Source of the DNA: Fusobacteriaceae bacterium
Lineage (GTDB): Bacteria; Fusobacteriota; Fusobacteriia; Fusobacteriales; Fusobacteriaceae
NCBI GenBank assembly: GCA_030625925.1
Contig: DAOUPY010000008.1
Span: 1-17,349, forward strand
Length of the DNA: 17,349 nucleotides
Direction: 5' to 3'
Below are positions 13,131-17,349 of the stretch, piece after piece (the first letter of the stretch is position 1; each line of letters starts with the position of its first letter). Both the position numbers and the translations under genes were made by a program. The notes below the pieces were generated by a model. The model did not search any database. It was not told where the DNA came from and was given only the letters and a program-made list of their open reading frames with translations.

Positions 13131-13532
13131 ATGATATCTACAGAAAAAATAATGGAAAATTTGATGTATACAAAAAAATTAATGGATCATTTTATGAATC
13201 CTAGAAACGTTGGAGTAATTGAAAATCCTGATGGATATGCAAAAGTAGGAAGTCCATCTTGTGGAGATATGATGGAGATCTTCTTAAAAATAGAAGATGG
13301 AGTAATCGTAGATGCAAAATTTAGAACATTTGGATGTGCATCAGCTATTGCCTCCTCATCGGTAACTACAGAGATGATCCTAGATAAAACTATAGAAGAA
13401 GCATTACAATTGACAAATAAATCTATTGCAGAAAATTTAGATGGTTTACCAGCATCAAAATTACATTGTTCAGTCTTAGCTGAAGAAGTTATAAAGGCAG
13501 CAATAGAGGATTATAAGTCTAGAAAAAGATAA
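13131..13532 (+). CDS. nifU: NifU/IscU-type Fe-S cluster scaffold
   Basis: Soluble scaffold of 133 residues on which new Fe-S clusters are built. The three conserved ligand cysteines are present: Cys44 in SPSCGDMM, Cys69 in FGCASAIASSS and Cys113 in LHCSVLAEE. MDHFMNPRNVG matches the usual N-terminus, but the open frame has 11 extra residues in front. The best ribosome site (GGGAGTG) serves this earlier ATG, and the later ATG has none. No IscS/NifS cysteine desulfurase gene is adjacent. The LPPVK-type motif for HscA/HscB chaperones, seen in Isc-type proteins, is missing (LPASK instead), so it belongs to the shorter NifU-like group common in anaerobes. Co-transcribed with metK. Confidence 0.9.
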   Translation: MISTEKIMENLMYTKKLMDHFMNPRNVGVIENPDGYAKVGSPSCGDMMEIFLKIEDGVIVDAKFRTFGCASAIASSSVTTEMILDKTIEEALQLTNKSIAENLDGLPASKLHCSVLAEEVIKAAIEDYKSRKR

Positions 13533-13593
13533 AATTGATCAATTAGTTATTTCGGAATTCCCCTATAAATTATTGAACTAGAATTTTTTGGTT

Positions 13594-14265
13594 TTATAGC
13601 CATCCAAATATACTAAAAATTATAGGAATTAATAAAGCTGGCAGTAAATTAAGGCTCCTAATATTGCTTATTTTCAATATATTTAATCCGCTAACCAAAA
13701 TAAATATTCCTCCTAAAAGCGAAATTTCCATTAAAAAATTATCTGTAATTAAATTTTTAAATGTTTTTACAAGAAAAAATATTGTTCCTTGGATTACAAA
13801 CAATGGAAATGCTGAAAATGATATTATTTTGCCAAAAGTTGAGGCAAAGAAAAAAGCAGCTACTCCAGACAGTAAAGAGTTAGCAATAAGGAGAGTATTA
13901 TCATTGTTAAGAGCACTCTGAATGGGACCTAGAATAGACATCGATCCGAGAGAAAAAAGAAATATACACGTTACTAATCCTTCTACACCACTTCCTCTTT
14001 TTTTTTCTGTGAATTCCTTAATTATTCCTTCTAAATTTATCCATTCTCCCAGCAAGGAGCCCAGAGAAAGACTTGTAATAAATATTAAAGGTTTCTTGAT
14101 TAATGGGAAAACTTCCGCAATTGTACCTATCCCTATGGTTAAAGCTACCAACCCTAAGGCTGTCATTGTTCCTTCCTTATATCTTGCATTAATTTTTTTA
14201 CTAAGCAAGGATCCTATAATGCCTGCACCTATGATTGATGTTGTATTTATGATAATTCCTGTCAT
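13594..14265 (-). CDS. DUF554 (COG1811) membrane protein
   Basis: Integral membrane protein of 223 residues with about six or seven helices. The DUF554 signature is clear: GTIINTTSIIGAGIIG-like start, a GLVALTIGIG helix, the SLGSLLGEWINLE segment near residue 90, and GVEGLVTCIFLFSLGSMSILGPIQSAL. The function of the family is unknown and transport is only supposed. An AAAGGAGG ribosome site precedes the ATG. A MerR-type promoter lies directly upstream, so expression is expected to be switched on by the upstream MerR protein when it binds its ligand. The gene converges on nifU with 61 bases between and no strong terminator. Family sure, role open. Confidence 0.88.
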   Translation of the reverse strand: MTGIIINTTSIIGAGIIGSLLSKKINARYKEGTMTALGLVALTIGIGTIAEVFPLIKKPLIFITSLSLGSLLGEWINLEGIIKEFTEKKRGSGVEGLVTCIFLFSLGSMSILGPIQSALNNDNTLLIANSLLSGVAAFFFASTFGKIISFSAFPLFVIQGTIFFLVKTFKNLITDNFLMEISLLGGIFILVSGLNILKISNIRSLNLLPALLIPIIFSIFGWL

Positions 14266-14292
14266 TTCTGTCCTCCTTTTTTCATTTTGAAA

Positions 14293-14323
14293 ATTATAAA
14301 CCCTCCACTTACTGGAGGGTCAA
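14293..14323 (-). promoter_or_regulatory. MerR-type promoter with 19-bp spacer
   Basis: On the minus strand, the -35 TTGACC (14318-14323) and -10 TATAAT (14293-14298) are separated by 19 bases instead of 17. A perfect 8+8 dyad (ACCCTCCA-N5-TGGAGGGT on the plus strand) lies between them. This is the classical layout for promoters activated by MerR-family proteins that untwist DNA. The -35 box contains the stop codon of the merR gene. Confidence 0.88.
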
Positions 14324-15138
14324 TGTTTTTTTACGGCTATTTCTATTTTTCTGACATATTCTTTTTTCAGACTTGTTGCAGAATTACTTATTATTGCTCT
14401 TTCTAAAGCCGGACCTGCAACTTTATACCCTATCTCATCAATATATTCCAGTATTTTTGGGTAATATTTTTTTGAGTCTTCTATACTACCAACATAGTAT
14501 AGAGAAGCATACAGTCCTCCATCGATAGTCTCACAAGCATCTAGATATTCTGAATTATCCAATAAAAAATAAAGAGCATCATATTCGCTAAAATCTCTTT
14601 CAACAAGTTTTCCAATATTTAGTATAACTCCTACCTTACCTAAGACAAATAGGTTTAATTTCTTGAGTTTTATTTCAAACTCTCTAACGGCAACTTCCAG
14701 ATCTTCTTTTTTTGAAAAGATTCTCGACAGTCTGGCTATGTTTCGTGGAGGAAGTTCTTCTAGAGTATACTCTTCTTTTCCAATCTTACTTTTCCCAATT
14801 TTTAGGTTTTCTACTCTAAATTCAACCTTTTTCTTAAGAAACTCAAGTTCCTTTATTTTTTCATCCAAATTTGATTGGTGGCTTTCTAAAAAGGTTATTA
14901 TATTATCAACAGTCATATTATCTAACGTTTTTTTTATATCTTTTACCGGCATTTCCAAGTGTCTCATATAAGTTATCATCGTTAAAAGTTCAAATTGATC
15001 TGCTGAATAATATCTGTATCTATTTTCTGGGTTGATATGGTCTGCTTTAAAAATACCTACTTCATCATAATATCTCAGTGTTTTTATACTTATTCTAAAA
15101 AGTTTTGAAATTTCTCCAATTTTGAATTTATTTTTCAT
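14320..15138 (-). CDS. MerR-family activator with effector-binding domain
   Basis: Regulator of 272 residues of the BmrR/Mta-like type. The N-terminal winged helix (FKIGEISKLFRISIKTLRYYDEVGIF, residues 5-30, then NRYRYYSADQF) is standard. A long helix of about residues 78-125 should form the dimer coiled coil. Residues from about 125 to the end fit a GyrI-like ligand-binding domain, as in drug- and lipid-sensing relatives. No metal-binding cysteine pattern of the CueR or ZntR kind is visible, so an organic ligand is likely. GGAGGT precedes the ATG. The DUF554 gene downstream is the clear target. A weaker dyad (15215-15233) 77 bases upstream of its own start may be an autoregulatory site. Confidence 0.88.
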   Translation of the reverse strand: MKNKFKIGEISKLFRISIKTLRYYDEVGIFKADHINPENRYRYYSADQFELLTMITYMRHLEMPVKDIKKTLDNMTVDNIITFLESHQSNLDEKIKELEFLKKKVEFRVENLKIGKSKIGKEEYTLEELPPRNIARLSRIFSKKEDLEVAVREFEIKLKKLNLFVLGKVGVILNIGKLVERDFSEYDALYFLLDNSEYLDACETIDGGLYASLYYVGSIEDSKKYYPKILEYIDEIGYKVAGPALERAIISNSATSLKKEYVRKIEIAVKKH

Positions 15139-15214
15139 AGTTTTCTACCTCCGCATTTGTCATTTAAAATAATATCTAAAAATAATTCTACTACTAAAAT
15201 TTAAGAAAAGCATT

Positions 15215-15233
15215 TACCTTCCATTCAAGGGTA
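15215..15233 (-). promoter_or_regulatory. Imperfect 19-base dyad upstream of merR
   Basis: TACC and GGTA ends with seven of nine pairs matching surround an ATT centre. The size resembles a MerR operator, but the flanking -35 and -10 boxes are poor, and the sequence differs from the perfect site in front of DUF554. Confidence 0.3.
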
Positions 15234-15279
15234 CCCCAAGTTTAATATGAATTCAATAGGCCAAGGAAATACTTAAACT

Positions 15280-15307
15280 AAAAACGCCCCAAAATAATTT
15301 TGGGGCG
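15280..15307 (-). terminator. Rho-independent terminator of the symporter gene
   Basis: On the minus strand, a 10-bp stem (CGCCCCAAAA with its complement, three-base loop) is followed by TTTTTAG. It lies about 85 bases after the symporter stop codon and is the cleanest terminator in the window. Confidence 0.88.
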
Positions 15308-15391
15308 AGAAATATTGTCGCATTTAATTTGACAATCTAAGGTTTAATAATTGATTGTATTTCTTTGCTAAATGTATAAAAAGACCATCAG

Positions 15392-16771
15392 TTATATATT
15401 ATATTTTTTTATCTTAGTAGAACGTTTTTTAGAAGGCATATGATTTTCTTCATAGTCGGCCAAAGAATCTAAAGCTATTTTACCTAGAGGAACTATGGCA
15501 AAGAGGTTTAAGACTGTCATAAGTCCAACTCCCATATCTGCAAGAGCCCAAACAAATAGATACTGGCTTAACCCTCCCACAAACATCATAGAAAGAGCAA
15601 AGGTTTTATAGAGGTTTTGAGCAAATTGCCCCTCAACAATAAATGCCACATTGGATTTTGCATAGAAAAGAATCCCTAAGAAAGTACTGAAAGCAAAGAG
15701 CAGAAGAACAATAGCAATAAAGATAACTCCGAATTCACCTAGATGATGCCTCATAGCAGCCTGTAAAAGACTCATTCCTGTTTTTCCTTGAGTAGCAGTT
15801 TTATCTGCAAGCAGGATAACAAATGCAGTAGCACTACAAATGACAAGCGTATCTATAAAAACTCCTAAAGATTGTATTAATCCTTGTTTTGCAGGATGGC
15901 TGACTTCAGCGGCAGCGGCGGCACAGGGTGCACTTCCACTTCCAGCTTCATTGGAGAATAATCCTCTTTTTATACCCGCCATGATAACAACTCCAAGTCC
16001 ACCACCGACGACTTGCTGTACACCAAAAGCATTTGCAAAGATACTTTTAAATACACCAGGAATAAGGGTTATATTTGTTACTATTATAAAAACAACCACA
16101 AGTGCATAGGCACCAGCCATTATTGGAACTAATTTATCTAAAACTTTAGCAGTTTTATTACTTTTTCCAAAGATTATAATAGCAGCAGCTATTACAAGAA
16201 CAGAAACAGTATAGATCCTGGGGATATTAAAGGCATTTTCAAAGGATTCGGTCACTGAGTTTGAAACTATCTGACTTATACCAGCCCAGCAAATAAGACC
16301 CGAGATTGCAAAAAGGATTCCCATCCATCTTCTGTTGAGAGCCTTTTCCATAAAATAAGCCGGACCTCCCCTATATCCTCCATTGGGATCTTTTTCCTTG
16401 TAAATTTGAGCCAGGGTACTCTCAATAAATGCAGAAGAAGCACCTACCAGTGCAACAACCCACATCCAGAAAACAGCACCAGGTCCTCCTATAGAAACAG
16501 CAGCAACGACTCCAGCTAGATTACCCGCTCCGATTCTAGATGCTGTAGATATACAAAAAGCCTGAAATGATGAAACGGTGTTCTCATCTTCAAACTTATT
16601 CTCATTTTTTTCCAATATAATTCTAATCATTTCTTTGAACAGTCTTACAGGCATAAATTTCGTTCTAATTGTAAAGTAGAGTCCAGCAGAAAGTAACATA
16701 ACAGCTAAAAGGTTTTTGCCCCAAAAAATTCCATTGACAAAATTAACAACATTTTCCAAATAATTCAGCAT
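15392..16771 (-). CDS. Sodium:alanine/glycine-type symporter (AGCS family)
   Basis: Membrane protein of 459 residues, the normal length for the AGCS (AlsT/DagA) family, with about eleven helices. Family marks are SSFQAFCISTASRIGAGNLAGV (residues 67-88), GGYRGGPAYFMEKAL, and FSNEAGSGSAPCAAAAAEVSHP, which carries the Na+/substrate signature. It imports small amino acids with Na+. The ribosome site is AAGGATGGTG. The gene is divergent from a tyrosine phenol-lyase gene and has its own promoter with a 15-base dyad over the start site, then a strong terminator. It may feed amino acids, possibly alanine or an aromatic one, to a fermentation that includes the neighbouring lyase. The substrate is not determined by sequence. 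Confidence 0.92.
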   Translation of the reverse strand: MLNYLENVVNFVNGIFWGKNLLAVMLLSAGLYFTIRTKFMPVRLFKEMIRIILEKNENKFEDENTVSSFQAFCISTASRIGAGNLAGVVAAVSIGGPGAVFWMWVVALVGASSAFIESTLAQIYKEKDPNGGYRGGPAYFMEKALNRRWMGILFAISGLICWAGISQIVSNSVTESFENAFNIPRIYTVSVLVIAAAIIIFGKSNKTAKVLDKLVPIMAGAYALVVVFIIVTNITLIPGVFKSIFANAFGVQQVVGGGLGVVIMAGIKRGLFSNEAGSGSAPCAAAAAEVSHPAKQGLIQSLGVFIDTLVICSATAFVILLADKTATQGKTGMSLLQAAMRHHLGEFGVIFIAIVLLLFAFSTFLGILFYAKSNVAFIVEGQFAQNLYKTFALSMMFVGGLSQYLFVWALADMGVGLMTVLNLFAIVPLGKIALDSLADYEENHMPSKKRSTKIKKYNI

Positions 16772-16817
16772 CTTTCACCATCCTTTTCAATAAAAAACAA
16801 TAAAGTTATAAAAATCG

Positions 16818-16862
16818 TACATTTGAAATGTAAAATGATATTTTTACGGACTAAAATATCAA
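16818..16862 (-). promoter_or_regulatory. Promoter and dyad of the symporter gene
   Basis: On the minus strand, TTGATA (16857-16862) and TATCAT (16835-16840) are 16 bases apart. They are followed by the inverted repeat TACATTTGAAATGTA (16818-16832) at the expected start, a likely repressor site. The rest of the 315-base divergent spacer is AT-rich and holds only the two promoters. Confidence 0.55.
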
Positions 16863-16958
16863 TAAAATATTATATTATTTTATTATTCCTTAAAAATAAG
16901 TAAAAAGCAATTTTTTATTATAACTAATTACGAATAAAAAATAAATTTTTATTAACTA

Positions 16959-16986
16959 TTGACAAATAGAAAAAATAGGGTATTAT
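16959..16986 (+). promoter_or_regulatory. Promoter of the tyrosine phenol-lyase gene
   Basis: TTGACA (16959-16964) and TATTAT (16981-16986) are 16 bases apart. The leader to the start codon is about 94 bases. No clear leader peptide of the TnaC kind or terminator hairpin is seen in it. Confidence 0.6.
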
Positions 16987-17017
16987 TGAAGCATAGGGAT
17001 ACATAAATAGGAATTAA

Positions 17018-17349
<332 letters not shown>

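Noticed and set aside
13533..13593. Bidirectional terminator between nifU and DUF554
   Set aside because: A 12-base AATTGATCAATT palindrome is present, but its stem is weak and AT-only, with no suitable T-run.
14300..14320. Hairpin after merR as a simple terminator
   Set aside because: The 19-base spacing between good -35 and -10 boxes and the dyad position fit a MerR promoter much better, and no real T-run follows.

Overview
Organism. The DNA is strongly AT-rich, with AGGAGG-type ribosome sites and almost only anaerobe gene families: orange-protein-type NifX proteins, MinD-like ATPases carrying ferredoxin inserts, DUF1858, DUF1847, a sodium:amino-acid symporter and a tyrosine phenol-lyase. 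This suggests a strict anaerobe that ferments amino acids, most likely a fusobacterium of the Ilyobacter/Propionigenium/Psychrilyobacter type. A clostridium cannot be excluded from the window alone.

Layout. (1) 40-1569, minus strand: a self-regulated arsR-permease-permease operon. (2) 1570-3969: a 465-base non-coding stretch, a ZIP metal transporter, a fragment of an IS6-family transposase, a COG0731 radical SAM gene and a MITE-like inverted repeat. This reads like a patch of past insertions. (3) 3970-7285, minus strand: DUF89 phosphatase, DUF1858, SGNH hydrolase, MBL-fold hydrolase and DUF1847. (4) 7379-10300, minus strand: an operon resembling the orange-protein (ORP) complex of Desulfovibrio, with two NifX/ORP-like proteins, a DUF5320 protein and two ATPases each with two [4Fe-4S] motifs. 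The last three genes are coupled by 4-base overlaps. (5) 10586-11594, plus strand: a second, paralogous permease pair. (6) 11952-13532, plus strand: metK and a NifU-type Fe-S scaffold. (7) 13594-15138, minus strand: a MerR activator gene followed by a DUF554 membrane-protein gene behind a textbook MerR promoter. (8) 15392-17349: a sodium:alanine-type symporter (minus) divergent from the start of a tyrosine phenol-lyase gene (plus), which is cut by the window end.

How it may work together. The strongest new signal is one palindrome, GTGCATATGCAC. It lies the same distance after the -10 box of two promoters about 1.35 kb apart, one for the ORP-like operon and one for metK-nifU. This implies one unknown regulator controlling a Fe-S/metal-cluster ATPase complex together with SAM synthesis and Fe-S scaffold supply. 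The permease pair between the two promoters has a close copy at the left end under an ArsR-type sensor with a Cys-rich tail. That makes a metal or metalloid ion a reasonable, unproven guess for its substrate. Other regulatory structures are the arsR operator over its own start site, a possible attenuator between the ORP operon and the DUF89 operon, and the MerR site in front of DUF554.
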